Assembly (NCBI GenBank): GCA_035455185.1
Contig: DATIFQ010000084.1
Coordinates: 1-5,063 of the forward strand
DNA: 5,063 nt
Source: JAEHDI01 sp035455185
GTDB taxonomy: Bacteria > Acidobacteriota > Terriglobia > Bryobacterales > Bryobacteraceae
Direction of reading: 5' to 3'
The notes beneath the pieces were generated by a model. That model saw only the letters and a list, made by a program, of their open reading frames with translations, ran no database searches and had not been told where the DNA came from. Positions 4,900 through 5,063 of this stretch are shown here, piece after piece (position 1 is the first letter of the stretch; every line of letters begins with the position of its first letter). Both the position numbers and the translations under genes were made by a program.

Positions 4900-4955
4900 A
4901 GAAATGGGACAGGCCACCATTTCGCCGTTGTTGCGAAATGGCTGTCTGTTCCAAT
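4900..4955. repeat. Beta-type REP-like palindrome, copy 3 (core hairpin)
   Basis: Matches beta copy 1 (4089-4144) at 54 of 56 positions. GGGACAGGC (4906-4914) pairs with GCTGTCTGTTCC-side bases through two G-T wobbles, and CCATTTCGC (4917-4925) pairs with GCGAAATGG (4933-4941) around the identical CGTTGTT loop (4926-4932). The outer GGAAGAAAT/ATTTCTTCC stem of copy 1 is lost on the right side here. It lies 10 nt past the stop of the possible minus-strand gene ending at 4966, where it could serve as its 3' hairpin. Confidence 0.9.
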
Positions 4956-4965
4956 AGGCGGTAAC

Positions 4966-5063
4966 TTACCCCTTGAGTGTTGCGCAGAGCCTTTCGAGCG
5001 TCCGCGCCGGTTCGGGGTCCGACTCACCAGTCCTATGACAAGCCGACGATATATACTTATGAA
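4966..5063 (-). CDS. Possible C-terminal end of an unidentified protein (partial, enters from right edge)
   Basis: Reading leftward from 5061, 31 codons are open to a TAA at 4968-4966. The product ends in GESDPEPARTLERLCATLKG, which has a plausible amphipathic C-terminal helix. The last half is rich in G/C third positions, like the housekeeping genes. The first half is not, and 31 codons could be open by chance (a second minus frame is also open here). A beta hairpin follows the stop closely. No family is recognised. Confidence 0.25.
   Translation of the reverse strand, partial: HKYISSACHRTGESDPEPARTLERLCATLKG

Larger units (their letters stand above)
4692..5063. other. Gene-poor region upstream of the SgcJ-like gene, with the second repeat cluster
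   Basis: From the SgcJ-like promoter to the window edge I see repeat pieces (4733-4746, 4750-4813, 4827-4849, 4900-4955), a short direct repeat (CGCATGCAG) and one possible gene end on the minus strand (4966-5061). Open frames running through 4693-4920 are readings of the palindromes. The stretch 4692-4732 is a GC-rich spacer with no recognisable signal. Confidence 0.7.

Noticed and set aside
4693..4920. 75-codon minus-strand open frame upstream of the SgcJ-like gene
   Set aside because: Most of it is composed of beta repeat arms and the GAAA hairpin segment; a protein is unlikely.

Overview
The window looks like a GC-rich bacterial chromosome segment: two divergent housekeeping gene pairs, followed by a repeat-dense accessory stretch holding one small gene. 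The high-GC codon use, the ProRS type and a small GNRA-capped hairpin repeat remind me of Acidobacteriota (Bryobacterales/Solibacter-like). That placement is recollection-based inference, not something the sequence proves.

Left block (1-944, minus strand): rpiB (sugar-phosphate isomerase B) runs into glyA (serine hydroxymethyltransferase) through a 4-nt ATGA overlap, and glyA leaves the window at base 1. The pair serves pentose phosphate and one-carbon metabolism. A short divergent promoter region (945-1012) carries a 10-bp palindrome.

Middle block (1013-3851, plus strand): proS, a complete 572-residue bacterial-type prolyl-tRNA synthetase with its editing insertion, overlaps by 11 nt a class-V PLP aminotransferase-fold enzyme. 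The latter keeps the Schiff-base lysine but has no cysteine in the region where desulfurases carry theirs. Its last codons and stop lie inside a repeat element.

Right block (3835-5063): two clusters of palindromic REP-like repeats flank an NTF2-like SgcJ/EcaC-type (DUF4440-like) gene on the minus strand (4213-4641), which has its own plausible promoter and ribosome binding site. The repeats form two related subfamilies, here called alpha and beta. They share a skeleton (GGGAC-nGAC ... ATTTCGC - 7-nt loop - GCGAAAT ... GTCTGTCCC) and occur as complete long hairpins, half copies, chimeras and decayed copies. Two beta copies 811 nt apart match at 54 of 56 positions, and both differences turn Watson-Crick pairs into G-T(U) wobbles. 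A separate compact hairpin with tandem G-A mismatches and a GAAA loop lies between half and full beta copies. At the right edge a possible minus-strand gene end (stop at 4966-4968) enters the window.

The most interesting material is the repeat system and its relation to the neighbouring genes. No RNA gene, CRISPR array or transposase was seen.
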